Below are positions 43,925 through 55,460 of a DNA stretch of 64,000 nucleotides, in pieces. The stretch is from contig NC_081545.1 in the NCBI RefSeq assembly GCF_901000735.1, positions 1,408,583 through 1,472,582 on the forward strand, given 5' to 3'. Each line of letters begins with the position of its first letter. Position 1 is the stretch's first letter. Origin of the DNA: Corylus avellana (Eukaryota; Streptophyta; Magnoliopsida; Fagales; Betulaceae). A program made the translations under genes and the position numbers. The notes beneath the pieces were generated by a model. It was not told the origin of the DNA. It ran no database searches and worked only from the letters and a program-made list of their open reading frames with translations.

Positions 43925-45045
43925 TTTTCTCACTTTCTCTCTAGTGCCGCAGCCTCAAGTAAGCCCCCTCCCCCATGGTGAGGGGAGGAGGGATGGCCGT
44001 TTGCTGCCTCCCTTCTCCCCCTCGCCTACCCTTACACTGGGTGCCAGTAGTTTACTTGATGTCCCTGGCCCAGGTTGCCACCTCCCTACCCTTTTTCTGC
44101 ATCCCCTTCCTCTTTGTTCCGCTTTTGTCCTTAGCGGGGCTCTCTGGTTGTTTTCTGCTCCTTTCCTTTTTGTTTCTTTGCTGCGTTTTTGGTGTGATGT
44201 TCTTGTAGCCTTGCTTGTGTGCCACTCGGTGTGGGTGCTGATTTTGAGGGTTTCTTTCAAACTCCCCCCAGTATTGTTTTGTGTTCGCCGCCGATCTCCT
44301 CCGCCCACTCTACCACCCACCGTCCGATGCTGGGTCTTTCCTCGTGCCCCTCCAGCAATGAGCTTCAACATCCCCTGCTGCGATGGTTTTCCGGCTAGCT
44401 GGCGATCGGTTTCGCCACCCCCCGTCCACTGTTTTGGGCTTTTTCCGTGTCCCCACCGCGTCGAGCTTCCATCGTTCCCTTTCAGTGTTGGTTTTCGGTG
44501 AGTGCACAATTAGCATCCACGCTGCGTGTGCTTGTTCCCGTTTGTTTTATTTTCCTCGTATTGTCTTTGTTCATGTTTTATCCCTGTATGCATTTCATTC
44601 CTGTTATTTGCTTGTAATAAGGCCCTACCTCTTTGGTTCGCCCACGTTTTATTTAGGTTTTCTTGCTTCTGTTTTGTATTAAGGTTTGGCCACTCGATCT
44701 GCCTGCTTGGATGTGAACTGAACTTTGGTCCAGATCTTTTAGGTCGTGGATGTGAATTTTAGTCCAAACCTTCGAGTTGTGGACGTGAACTTCATCCTGG
44801 CTTTTAGGTCGATGAGGAATTTGCGTTACCTATGCATTAGATTGCGTCTGTCTTATGCAGATCTGTTATTTCAACTTAAAACTAATCATAGGTTAGCGAA
44901 AGTTTTAGGTGATATTGTATCCTTATAGCTTTGGCTATAATTTGCATTTTCAGGGCTTTGTGCTCCTGCGATGTAAGAGTTTTATGCTCGTGATTATTAT
45001 CAATGAAATTGGAATGTATTTGTTTCAAAAAAGAAAAAAAACAAA
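43925..45045 (+). mobile_element. Poly-A retroposon, copy 1 (LINE-like or non-autonomous)
   Basis: A pyrimidine- and GC-rich 5' part is followed by an AT-richer 3' part. The 3' end reads ATTATCAATGAAATTGGAATG, then TTTCAAAAAAGAAAAAAAAC, a LINE-like tail. A rearranged copy in opposite orientation is at 52401-53285, sharing GGTCGTGGATGTGAA-like, GCTTGTAATAAGG and CGTCGAGCTTCCA segments. No endonuclease or reverse transcriptase frame is present. The 185-codon frames on both strands at 43944-44509 are not conserved between copies. The target duplication was not resolved. Confidence 0.5.
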
Positions 45046-46080
45046 GTTTTGTAAAGTTTTTATAGAAAAATTTTATGTAAAGAGCCCATTATAAATGCTT
45101 TTAGCTAGTTCGAATATAAATAAATCAAAGAGAGATGTTAGTCTACGATGAGTTACTACTTTCTTTGTTAAAAAAAAAAAAAAAGAAGGAAAAAAATCAA
45201 TGCATAATAAACTTTATGGAAGAGAAAATTGTGCGTCACGAAGATTAAAAGTGCTGAATATGGAAAGAGAGCATCTTTTGTGTATACGTGGCATAAAGGG
45301 TTGGTTTTGTGTCACCAATTAGAAAGTGACACCTAAGCCAATCTTACCAAACTTAAGTTTGAAAAAAAAAAAAAAAAAATCTACACCAGATTATATCAAG
45401 TATGAAAAAAGAAACTTAAAAAACTAATAAAAAAAAACTTAAAAAATTAGAAGGATGGCTGCCGCGCCCCGGGCCTAGGGATGGCGCGGTCGGGGATGGT
45501 GCAGCCACCACCACCACCACCCCACTTGTTGACTGCTGGTTCTAATTTTTTTTTTTTTTTTTTTTAATTTTTTTTTCTCATATGTGATATAAATCCTGTG
45601 CTTTGCTAGTATGTATTTATTTTGTTTCAAGTTGATGTGGCGAGGTCTGAATGGTGGGCATAAAAGTCCCCTTTTGTGCAAGGACCACACTAAAGTTATT
45701 CTCATATGGAAATGACTTTCGTGAAGGAAAGTGTAACATGCATCATGAATCTCTTGGCATAGAGGTCGCGTGGTTCAAATAATGTTTAGTGGGCATCTCT
45801 TGCCTACGTGCCTTCATAGTATTAATATATTGAGGAAAAAAAAAAAAATCACTTACACCTTTAAATATAAGTGATTTTGTAATCATAATCTCAAAATTTA
45901 AAAGTCGATTTGTAATATGTGTTTCATGTTTGAACCCGTTTTAATTTTACCAATTTTTTTTTTTTTAAATGTCGTGTTGGATTCACCCACGACTGGTTGT
46001 GGGTTGCCAAAATTTTCGCTTTTGTTTGTGAATTGTCACTGAGCAATGTTAAATGTCCCCCATACATCCCTAAAAAAATG
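45046..46080. other. Unassigned AT-rich sequence with segmental-repeat traces
   Basis: 45190-45270 and 45690-45800 resemble parts of repeat block C (49135-49330 and 51785-52010), for example AATCAATGCAT and AAAGTGCTGAATATGG. A GC-rich patch with (CCA)n lies at 45465-45520. No gene is seen. Confidence 0.4.
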
Positions 46081-46088
46081 ATGTGATT

Positions 46089-46480
46089 TTTTTTTTTTTT
46101 TTTTTTTTTTTTTCTATAAAAATGCCTTTTCTCTATTCATTGGATAAAAATCGAGCAAGTTGCTATAACAAAACAATATCATAGATACAATAAGAAATTT
46201 CTTCCATCCAAATTTGATACATGCTTTGTTTAGCCCTTCGAATGTCCTCATCCCAATCAATTTTCAGATCGCAACATATTCCGGTGAATCACGTCTCTGA
46301 CCGATGCCCGGTCTATCACAACTTTCTCAACTAGACAATAATTTAATTACTAGCATTTCCATCTCCGCTACAAGTGCATTCTCAAATGCAATCTCCTTCA
46401 CTGCCTCTACCATCAATAATAGTTTTGCATATGCCTGATAATTCTTCCATCATCGGCCATTGATTTGTTCCCAGCATATT
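46089..46480 (-). mobile_element. Possible poly-A retroposon fragment
   Basis: A long T-run (46089-46113) is followed by sequence whose complement ends TTATCCAATGAATAGAG then AAAAGGC, resembling LINE 3' tails. No recognisable frame, and the family is unknown. Confidence 0.3.
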
Positions 46481-46483
46481 TTG

Positions 46484-46566
46484 AAGTGACTTTTAAAATT
46501 ACAATTTGATCAAAATCCAAAAATAATGTATCGCAAATTTCATAATAATTTTAAAAGTCACATCAA
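46484..46566. repeat. Small foldback repeat
   Basis: GTGACTTTTAAAATTA is mirrored by TAATTTTAAAAGTCAC about 60 bp later, giving an 80-bp hairpin of MITE type. Confidence 0.5.
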
Positions 46567-46868
46567 TTTTGGAGACACGAAGATGACATATAACATTACT
46601 TATTTTCACTTTCTTTGTTTTTTATTTTTCAGGGACATTTTGGCTATTTTAACAAAAAATGAGCAAAATTAAAAGCGCCTAAAACATTGGATACTGATGT
46701 TGCAAAATTTAAATCTTGAATGTAGGTTATGATTAAAAATCACTCATATACTTAGAGTACTAGCAACAGACACCCTCTAACCCATTCTCTTCCTTATATA
46801 TAAGGAAAATTTAAAAAAATTACAAAAAGTCACCTGTAGCAGCTTCCCTATTGCTTCCCTACACATTG

Positions 46869-47400
46869 GTGTAATATCCTAACAGAACACTTGTTTTAAA
46901 GGACTAATAATTTACTAGCAAGCGACAAAACATTTTCATGAACATAGTTTTATAACCCGAAAACCTAAACCCCTTATGAGTAGCCCAACCCCTTAAGCTA
47001 TTTCAAACAAAACCCAAGAACTTTACTCTTTGACCGAACGTTCGCCTTTAACCAAAGTGCGAGCGTTTTCTTGGGGACCACCACAAGCATTCGTTGACCA
47101 ATCTTTGAGCCACTGGGTAATACCCAAACGTATGCTTGAATCCTTTTATCCATTGTGTAATACTACGCGAACGTTCGTTCCTATAGTTCCCCGAACGTTC
47201 ACTGACAACTCTAAAAAGTAATTTTAACTCATTCTCCACCTTTTTCAGAGGAGAGCACGCCCCAATGCCCTATATAAAGCCCTCCCTTCGACCCTCAACC
47301 CCTCCTCACACCAAGAAACCCTAACCCTAGAAAAGAAGAGTGATTTAGGAGGAGTAGGAGAAAGCCTTGGTGGAGTTTTGTCACCATCAAGGTAATTTCT
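46869..47400 (+). mobile_element. Possible degraded LTR with GAACGTTC palindromes and a TATA box
   Basis: Begins TGTAATATCCTAACAG (Ty3-LTR-like start). Several GAACGTTC palindromes occur (47036-47045, 47167-47176, 47190-47198). A strong TATA box, CTATATAAAG, is at 47269-47278, followed by ACCCTAACCCTAG. No partner LTR or target duplication is seen. Confidence 0.3.
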
Positions 47401-47568
47401 TGTTCATTCTCTTAACCTTCATGTTGTTCTTACTACTTTCTTAAGTATCACAAGTTTTAAAGATGTCATGACAAGTACTTATACTAATTTTCTTACAAAG
47501 GTCAAGCATGTTTTTAAAAGTGTTTAACCCCGCCTTTTTATTGATTCAACTTTGCATGTTTGCATGAT

Positions 47569-47628
47569 AGAGCTTTGATCATGATGGCATAGGGGTTGCA
47601 TAAAAGGAGAAGATTGGCCAACTATAAG
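47569..47628 (-). pseudogene. 60-bp scrap of RLP coding sequence
   Basis: The minus strand reads LIVGQSSPFMQPLCHHD, almost exactly residues 22-38 of RLP2 (signal-peptide end and N-cap). Homology stops abruptly at both ends. The right end is where the GTCCCGGG-repeat element starts. It is a relic of another RLP copy, or sequence carried by that element. Confidence 0.75.
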
Positions 47629-48776
47629 GCTTCGTTTGTTTCGACGTAAAATATTTTCCTGAAAATGGATTCCTTGTAAAACATTTTACGGTGTTTAGTG
47701 CGTACGGAAAATCACAATTTTTTTATATATATTCTTTCATTAAATCATATTAAACTCTAAATTACGAAAATGTCCCGACCAAGTCTTAGAGGTGTCTTAA
47801 TCGAGTCCCACAAGGACCCCACCGCGACTCACCCAGACCCTGCCTAGACCCTAACGAGACCTCGTCAGGATTAGCCCAAGACCCTGGCAAGACCCGCCCA
47901 AGACCTAACAGGGACATTTTTGTAATTTAGTATTTAATATGATTTTACGTGCACACCAAATACCAGAAAATGTTTTATGCTGAAACCATTTTTCGACGTC
48001 GGGGATCCCGCCTGATTTTCCGTACATGCCAAATATCGAAAAATGTTTTCTAAGAAATCATTTTCAAGGAAAATGTTTTCCGTTGAAAATATTTTTCGAC
48101 GTCGGGGTCTCAATCAAGTCCCGGCAGGGTCCTGGGTAGGTCCCAACATGGTCTCGATCAAGTCCCGAGCAGGTTCGGTCGAGTCTCGAGCAAGTCCGGG
48201 CAAGTCCCAACCAAGTCTCGGGAAGATCCTGGGCAAGTCCTAGCGATGTCCCGGGCAGGTCTGGTCGGGTCCCGGGTGGGTCCCGAGCATGTCTCGGGCG
48301 AGTCCCAGCGATGTCCCGGGCAAGTCCGATCGAGTCCTAGTCAAGTCCCGGTCAGGTCCCGGGCGATTCACGATCAAGTCCAGGGCAGGTCCCGGAGGGG
48401 TCCCAGGTAAGTCCTGGCGGGGTCCCGGGCAGGTCCGGTAGGGTCCCGAGTAGGTCCAGTTGGGTCTTGGGCGAATCTAGGTCAAGTCCCGATGGAGCCC
48501 CAAGCGGGTACTTGGCGAGTCCCAATCAAGTCCCAGGCGTGTCCCTGTGGGGTCCTAGGTGGGTCTTGGCAGGGTCCGTCGATTTGAGAATGAAATGCTC
48601 AAAGTCGGAAAATGGTTTATGGTTTTCAAAAATAGAAACTATTTTTCGAAAATTAAAGAAGAATTTTCGGTAAATTGAAAAATATTTTCCGTTGACTGTT
48701 ATTTTACGTCGCACCAAACACTCGAAAATACGAAAATTATTTTCCGTAAATCATTTTACGACGAAACAAACAGAGC
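47629..48776. mobile_element. DNA transposon, non-autonomous, with internal GTCCCGGG repeats (copy 1)
   Basis: The terminal inverted repeats are GCTTCGTTTGTTTCGACGTA at the left and, in complement, GCTCTGTTTGTTTCGTCGTA at the right. The interior has degenerate 15-20-bp units (AAGTCCCGGGCAGGTCC type) over 47780-48580 and TTTTCCG-rich flanks. No transposase. The target duplication is uncertain. AGAGCTTT occurs at 47569-47576 and 48772-48779, but using it would place the RLP scrap inside the element. Confidence 0.55.
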
Positions 48777-48780
48777 TTTG

Positions 48781-49134
48781 GTTCTTTTCAACCTGTCTAC
48801 GTCAATTCACTCTATTTAAATTCAATATTTTACGTGTTAGGTCTCATTTATTAAAAATGAGTTTGAACCTACATGTGAGAGTGGGTATTAAATTATTGAT
48901 TAAATTTACCTCTTCCTATCACCTTAAGCTTTTAAAACGTAACCAAAAGTTCTGAATTCAAACATTAACTATTTCATTCATACTTTATTTTAATTAAATA
49001 TTCTACATGTTATATCACACCTGTGAAAATAAAGTTTGAACCCACACGTAAGAGAAAGTGTTGAAGTATTGATTAAATGATTAAAATAATGTGTTACTAC
49101 ATACTTTTCTTTGCTGAAAAAAATAAATAAATAA
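48781..49134. other. Unassigned AT-rich sequence
   Basis: No gene or transposon end is recognised. Confidence 0.3.
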
Positions 49135-49990
49135 ATAAAAATCAATGCATGAAAAGCTATAAACAATCTTGTATTACATGACCAACAGAAAGTGCTGAAT
49201 ATGGAAGACTTTGAAATGACTTAATTTCCAGCATTAAAAAACTTGGTTATGGAGACTCATAGGACAAAAGTGCAACGTGCATCACGGAGCCTTTGGCGTT
49301 GTTTCAATAAAGTTTAGCGTGCTCGATTAATATATTTAAAAAATGATGATTATTGGAGTCTTTAAAATGGTGACATGAGAGAAGTGGAAATTACTTATAC
49401 GAAAGAACTCCTCCACTATGAAATTAACGATGAAGTCGTCCACTAGGTCTAAGTTAGCAAAAAAGAAGTCGTCCACTACAGATATTTATTACAAAGTTAT
49501 GGCTTTTAGATTTGTACGCAAAGTCATTAGGATCAGGCCAATTGAGTTTTCAAACTAATTAATTCACATGCCCTCTTACTAATATTTATTGATAATGAAC
49601 CTTTAATCACGAAATTTCTCTGCAGATGAAACATCTTGCCTCAACAAACTAATCAAGGACCACCTTATTTTTGCAATTTCTTGCTAGAACAAAGATTAGA
49701 AGTTCGATATATTAATTAATTGAGAGCCTTTGAATTTTAAGGGTAATTGCAAAAGTAATAGAAGCTTTCTCCCCTTTTTATTTTTTATTTTTTGAAAAAA
49801 AAAAGTGATCCAATAGCTTATTGGTAGTGTTACTTTAACAATGTGAAATAAAAGTGAAATAAAAATTTAGTGTATAGCTCACTACTAGGCAATTAGCGCA
49901 CGTTGTTTTATAGTAAGGTTGACTTCGTTTATTTAGTAATGATGCAAACTTATCGTCAGTTTTCCCTAAACGACGATATCATATTTAATA
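49135..49990. repeat. Segmental repeat blocks C and A, copy 1
   Basis: 49135-49330 (block C, core AGAAAGTGCTGAATATGG) recurs at 51785-52010. 49500-49960 (block A, core AATATTTATTGATAATGAAC) recurs at 50405-50950 and 53390-53880. Block A ends in GCTCACTACT, a CACTA-like terminus followed by ATCGTCG repeats in the other copies. Confidence 0.65.
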
Positions 49991-50114
49991 TATCCTTATT
50001 TGTTCTGAAACACTGATAATTTCTAGTTTTATTGTGGTTTCAGAATGCAATTAACTTATTAAAGAAGGTACTCTAGTTATAATATAGTTTCAACAATATT
50101 TAAAACTCAAGTTT

Positions 50115-50967
50115 ATGATCATTTTTATCTCATTTCAAACTTTTTATCTCATTGCCTGATTTTCTGTCATGATAATAATTATGATATTCAAGAAGGGGTC
50201 ACAACTAATATCTATGATTAAATGGATCTTATCCCATGTAAACTTTGATTATACATCCACGTGGAATAAGTTTTGTAGTTATAAAAAAGATGGCACTCTT
50301 TCATAAAGAGTCCTCCACTATGAAATAAACAACGAAGTCCTCCACTAGGCCCAAGTAATTAAGCAAAAAAGAAGTCGCCCACTATAATTATTTATAACCT
50401 GAAGTTATAGCTTTTAGATTTGTATGCAAAGTCATTGGGATCAGGTCTATTGATCTGTTTTCAAACTTAATTCACATGCATGCATGTCCTCTTACTAATA
50501 TTTATTGATAATGAACCTTTAATCGCGAAATTTCTCTGCAGATGAAACATCTTTGCCTCAACAACCTAAGGACCGCCTTCATTTTGCAATTTCTTGCTAG
50601 CACAAAGATTAGAAGTTTCATATGTTAAATTGAAAGCTTTTAAACTTGATAACTGCAAAAGTAATTAAAGTTTAGGAAGATTAAGTAAAGTCTCCCCTTT
50701 TTTTTTTTTTCTTGGAAAAAAGAAAAAAAAAAAGAAAGAAAAGTGATCCAATAACTGATTGGTAATGCTACATCAGGAATGCGAGATAAAAGTAAAATAA
50801 AAATTTGGGGTATAGCTCACTACTGAAAAATAGGCAATTATCGTCGTTTTTTTACAAATGACGTCGTTTATATAGAAATGACCTAAACATATCGTCGGTT
50901 TTCCCTAAACGATAATATCATATTTAATATATCCTCATTTGTTCAGATATTTAATATATCATCATTT
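50115..50967. repeat. Segmental repeat blocks B and A, copy 2
   Basis: Direct repeat of 42265-42600 followed by block A. It includes CACTACTGAAAAATAGGC at 50819, which looks like a CACTA transposon end, and ATCGTCG repeats after it. Confidence 0.65.
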
Positions 50968-51460
50968 CTGTATTTTTGAGTGTTTGGCGAAACGTAAAAT
51001 AATAGTCAATGGAAAATATTTTTCCTTGGACCGAAAATTCTTCTTTAATTTTTGAAAAATGGTTTCTATTTTTGAAAACCGTAAAACATTTTTCGAGTTT
51101 CAGCATCTCATTCTTAAATCGACAGACCCAGTCAAGACCCGCCCGGGACTTGATCGGAACCCACCCAAGACCCGACCGGACCTGCCCGAGACCCCATCGG
51201 GACTCGCCCAGGACCTGCCCGAGACCCACCGGGACTTGACAAGGACCCCGCCAAGACTCGCTCGAGACATGTCCAGGACCATGCCGGGACCCGCTCGAGA
51301 TCCCGTCGGGACCCTGCAGGGGCTTGACCGGGACCTGACATTGAAAAATATTTTTGGCGGAAAATATTTTCCTTGAAAATTATTTTTTAGAAAACATTTT
51401 TCTGAAAAAATAATTTCTTAGAAAACATTTTCCGGCATTTAGCATGTACGGAAAATCGGG
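50968..51460. mobile_element. GTCCCGGG-repeat element, copy 2 (partial, inverted relative to copy 1)
   Basis: Reverse complement of parts of 47990-48725: GAGTGTTTGGCGAAACGTAA, then ATTTTTCC-rich DNA, then CCGGGACTTGA-type repeats, ending at CATGTACGGAAAATCGGGC. The outer terminal repeats are lost. Confidence 0.55.
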
Positions 51461-51474
51461 CAAGCTCCAGTCGG

Positions 51475-52400
51475 ATTGCGACTAGATTGTACTTAGTTAT
51501 CACTGTGTAAGTGTAACCTAGCCATCATAGTTGGGCATGACCCAACCACTCATAACCAGGTATAATTGCTAATTGGGTCAATGCCCAAAACCGTGGTTCG
51601 GTGGTTGGATCATGTATCGCCATGGTTAGAACTTAGGTATGGTTGGGTATGATCCATCTCTTCCCCCATCCACCCCCCAACATTTTTCTTCTTTTTTTTT
51701 TTTTTTTTTTCTAAGAACAATTGTATTAAAAACAGACGCAAACAGAGTGAGAGGTGGATCATGTCCACTTAATTAATTTGGAACAAAGAAAAAAAATCAA
51801 TGCATGATAAACTGTAAACAATCTGGTATTACATGACCAACAGAAAGTGCTGAATATGGTTAAGACTTGGAAATGACTTAATTTCCAGCATAAAAAAACT
51901 TGGTTATGGAGACTTATAGAACAAAAGTGTAACGTGCATCAGCATCACGACGCCTTGGCGTAGAGTTGCTTTGTTCAAATAAAGTTTAGCGTGCATTAAT
52001 CCCCACCAATATATTAATATATTTAAAAGGGATGATTATTGGTGTCTTTGATCTTTCAAATGGTAATCACGAGAGAAGTGGAAATGACTTTTTACAAATG
52101 AAGTCCTCCAGTACTATGAAATGTTGATTATTTATTAGGAGGAATACATTTTACCCGTGGATGTTGCACCGCTTTTATTTATTTATTTATTTTTTAGGAG
52201 ATGAAATGTCCAAAATGCATGTCTCAATTTTTCCTATAAAAAAATCAAAACAGGAAATAATAATAATAATAATAATAATGGAGGGTGGCCGAAAGTCCCG
52301 AAACAATGAAGTCCTCCACCGTGAAACAATGAAGTCCTCCGCTAGGTCCAAGTTAGCAAAAAAGAAGTCGTCCACTATAAATATTTATTCCAAAGTTATA
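51475..52400. repeat. Segmental repeat blocks W and C, and part of B
   Basis: 51475-51670 (core GGTTGGATCATGTATCGCCA) recurs at 54015-54069 plus 55461-55610. 51785-52010 is block C copy 2. 52080-52400 resembles 49380-49510 (core AAGAAGTCGTCCACTA). No gene is seen. Confidence 0.6.
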
Positions 52401-52854
52401 GCATTTTTTATTTTTTATTTTTTGAAAAATCAATCTGATCTCATTCATAGAAAAGTCAAGAGCACAAAAGCCCTTACAATCAAGATCCAAGCCGAAGCTA
52501 AAAGATCAAAGTCGAAGGTAAAAGATTACACATCATAAAGGGAAATAACAAATAGATCTTATATTGAAGTCCAAACTATGACGCCAAACATCCGCTAACC
52601 CATGACTAATTAATTTTCAGTTGTAACAGCAGATCCGCTCAAGGCATACAATTCAATGCATAGGTAACTCTTATTCTTTGACTCTAGGATTAGGAGAACC
52701 TCATGCCGACACTCATCCTCCTTGACCCGAAGGCCAAAATACTGTTCACATCCACAACCCCAAGGGTCTGGACCAAATCATAAGGTGAGTAGATCAAGAG
52801 AGGATAAAACCTTATTACAAGCAGCAGGAAATACAAGCAAAATAGCAAACATGA

Positions 52855-52886
<32 letters not shown>

Positions 52887-53285
52887 AAAGGAAAGAAAAG
52901 AAAAAGAAAGCAGTAAGACAACACAACACAATATAACCAAAATACAGGGAAAAGCAAAACAACCGGAAAAACAAAAAAAGGAGCACACTAGGTGGAAGTC
53001 GGCAGCCAGAAGAAATGTCGATTGCGTGCTTGCTGGACACCGAAGCGAAGGACGAGTTGGAAGCTCGACGAGGTGGGGGACGCGCTAAAAGACCCTGCAG
53101 AGGATTGGTGATAGCAAAGCGGCGCGGAGGAGATCAGTGACGTACTCAAAAAACTAGGGGGAAGTTTGAGTGAATCCCCCAAGAGCGTCATCCACAAAGT
53201 GTGCCAAAACAAACACCTAGCAAGAAAAAGGAAAAAAAAAACAAGCAGAAAGAAAAACAAACAGATAAGAAAGACAAATCAGAGA
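52401..53285 (-). mobile_element. Poly-A retroposon, copy 2 (inverted relative to copy 1)
   Basis: The T-rich end at 52400-52430 is the complement of a poly-A tail. The rest matches 43925-45045 in reverse with indels and an A-rich expansion at 52855-52920. Left flank TTATAGCATTT and right flank TAGCATTT (53386) look like a target duplication, with the 5' end hidden in the gap. No coding frame is conserved with copy 1. Confidence 0.55.
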
Positions 53286-53385
53286 NNNNNNNNNNNNNNN
53301 NNNNNNNNNNNNNNNNNNNNNNNNNNNNNNNNNNNNNNNNNNNNNNNNNNNNNNNNNNNNNNNNNNNNNNNNNNNNNNNNNNNNN
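53286..53385. other. Assembly gap (100 N)
   Basis: 100 N at the 5' end of the retroposon copy. Confidence 0.99.
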
Positions 53386-53905
53386 TAGCATTTAGATTTG
53401 TATGCAAGTCATTAGGATTAGGTCTATTGATCAATTTCCAAACTTAATTCACATGAATGTCCTCTTACTAATATTTATTGACAATGAACCTTTAATCATG
53501 AAATTTCTCTGTAGATGAAACATCTTGCCTCAACAACCGAAGGACCGACTTAATTTTGCAATTTCTTGCTAGCATAAAGATTAGAAGTTCAATATGTTAA
53601 ATTGAGAGTTTTTGAACTTTAAGGATAATTACAAAAGTGATAAAAGTTCAAGAAGATCAAGTAAAGTTTACGTTTTTTTTTTAAAAAAAAAATAAATGAT
53701 CCAATAACTAATTAGTAGTGCTACATCAACAATGTGAGGTAAAGGAAAATAAAAATTTGGTGTATAGCTCACTACTAAAAAATAGGCAATTATCGTTTTT
53801 TACAAATGACATGAGATAAAGTTGACGTCGTTTATTTAGAAATGACCTAAACATGATATGAAAAATAAAATTGTGCCCCTCTTAAAAAAAAAAAAAAAAA
53901 AAAAA
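53386..53905. repeat. Segmental repeat block A, copy 3
   Basis: Matches 49500-49960 and 50405-50950, including the CACTACTAAAAAATAGGC terminus at 53772. It ends in an A-run at 53885-53906. Confidence 0.65.
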
Positions 53906-54069
53906 AGGTTGGGTCATGTGCGCGTATGCATGGTTGGGCTCCTACTCAACTATTGTAACGGTTGGATTACCCAACCATATTGGTTGGGTCATGGTTAGGC
54001 TGTATCCATCGGGCTTGTCATCGCAACTAGATTGTACCTATTTATCACCATGTAACCCAAACATCATAG

Positions 54070-55460
54070 TTTATTTTTTTTTTTTTTTTTTACGTATCCA
54101 CACAAGGGAAGGGAGAGTGATGATTCGAACTAATGACCTCTACTTCATTAAGCGTGGTCCACAGCCGATTAACCTACCACTTTAGGCAGTGGCGGATCCA
54201 GAAATTCAGTTTACCGGGGGCGTCAATAAAATATAATGATAATTTTTTTTTTTTTTCTCTTTATATATTATATTTTTATTATAATATGGTAAATACAATA
54301 ATAAAAAAAAAAGAATTATATCACAATATATGTATCATAAAAAGCATATTTATCTAACTTCATAAATATATGTTAAATTGATATATCAATTACCATGTAA
54401 GCACTAGTACAAAAGTAAAGAAAAATACAAAATACAAAGGGCCTAAAATTGCATTCTACGCGGTCTTAGAACAACAAAATCATCCGGTATCAAATCTGAA
54501 TTAAAGCTTTTGACAATTTTCCTTTCAATTTGATGCCTTAATTATTCATGTATCTCGTGTCTTAGGAACCAAATATATTTATAAAAATAAAGCAAGTTAA
54601 GCAACCAAGGAGATCTCAGATATTCATTACTCACAAAGTCGGTCAAAAGTTGAGTGTGGAGCCCAATTCAAGTTTTGTCTCTAATGGGTATTTGTTGGCT
54701 TCAAGAGTGTGCTCACAAATAGCCTTCCCAAGTTCCCATCTCAGAAATATCTCTCCCCACTACGGCACTACTACCAATCCCTCTGTTTCTCACCAATCTC
54801 ACACTGTCACACACACAATCAAACTTTCTTTCTCTGTTTCCCTTATGAGTTCTGAACCAGTGAACCACCAAAAACCGAATTACCATGTTAGACAAATGAG
54901 TTAAATCAACAAAACCCATAAACTAAAACCGAACAAAGTTCATAAAAATCTATCAAAGAAAACAAAAAAGGAAAATCCGTTAGATGGGCTATCACCATGG
55001 GCGGCTGTGGCGTGAAAATGCCGGTGGTGCGGCTAAGCAATTCAAGGTCGATGGCGATGGGAGACGGAGTGCTGCACAGCCTGCACAGTCCACGCTTGAG
55101 CCGCAGGACAATTTGGAGTTTGGAAGAGGGGTTAGGGATTTAGCCATTTAGGGTAAGATTATTTTTTTTTTCTTTTGTTTAGTGTATTGCCGTGGACACT
55201 GGAGCGTTGAGACTAGTTTAGTTTTTTTTTTAGGGCAGTAAAAATATTTTGCAGGGGCTGAACACTGGAGCGTTGCTGCGTTGAGACTAGTTTAGTTTTT
55301 TTTTATGGGCAGTAAAAATATTTTGCAGGGGCTGAAATTTTTTAGCAGGGGCGCCCTCCAAAAACTACTTCATTTTTTTTTTTTTTTTTTTTTTTTACCG
55401 GGGGCGCCCGCCCCTGGGTCGCCCCCCTGTCTCTCCGCCACTGACTTTAGGGACCCAATG
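54070..55460 (-). mobile_element. tRNA-derived SINE, split by a hAT element
   Basis: The SINE (about 126 bp once the hAT at 54187-55451 is removed) lies on the minus strand. It begins CATTGGGTCCC and has an A-box-like TAAAGTGGTAGGTTAATCGG and a B-box-like AGTTCGAATCA (54121-54131 complement). It ends in a poly-A tail (54070-54090 complement). The target duplication ATCATAGT is at 54062-54069 and 55461-55468. The pre-insertion sequence is preserved at 51530-51540 (block W). Confidence 0.7.
54187..55443. mobile_element. Non-autonomous hAT transposon
   Basis: Terminal inverted repeats are CAGTGGCGGA at the left and TCCGCCACTG at the right, continuing in G/C-rich stretches (ACCGGGGGCG / CGCCCCC). 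The 8-bp target duplication ACTTTAGG is at 54179-54186 and 55444-55451. There is no transposase. The interior has a tandem copy of about 68 bp near 55199-55335 (core GGGCAGTAAAAATATTTTGC). Confidence 0.85.

Noticed and set aside
43944..44509. Overlapping 184-185-codon frames on both strands
   Set aside because: They lie in a low-complexity GC/pyrimidine-rich retroposon, are not conserved in its second copy, and have no recognisable domain.
52690..53040. 116-codon minus-strand frame, hydrophobic and Phe/Leu-rich
   Set aside because: It is produced by an A/T homopolymer expansion in the inverted retroposon copy.
54121..54185. tRNA-like A and B boxes as a tRNA gene
   Set aside because: No cloverleaf or anticodon arm could be drawn. 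The poly-A tail and target duplication mark a SINE.
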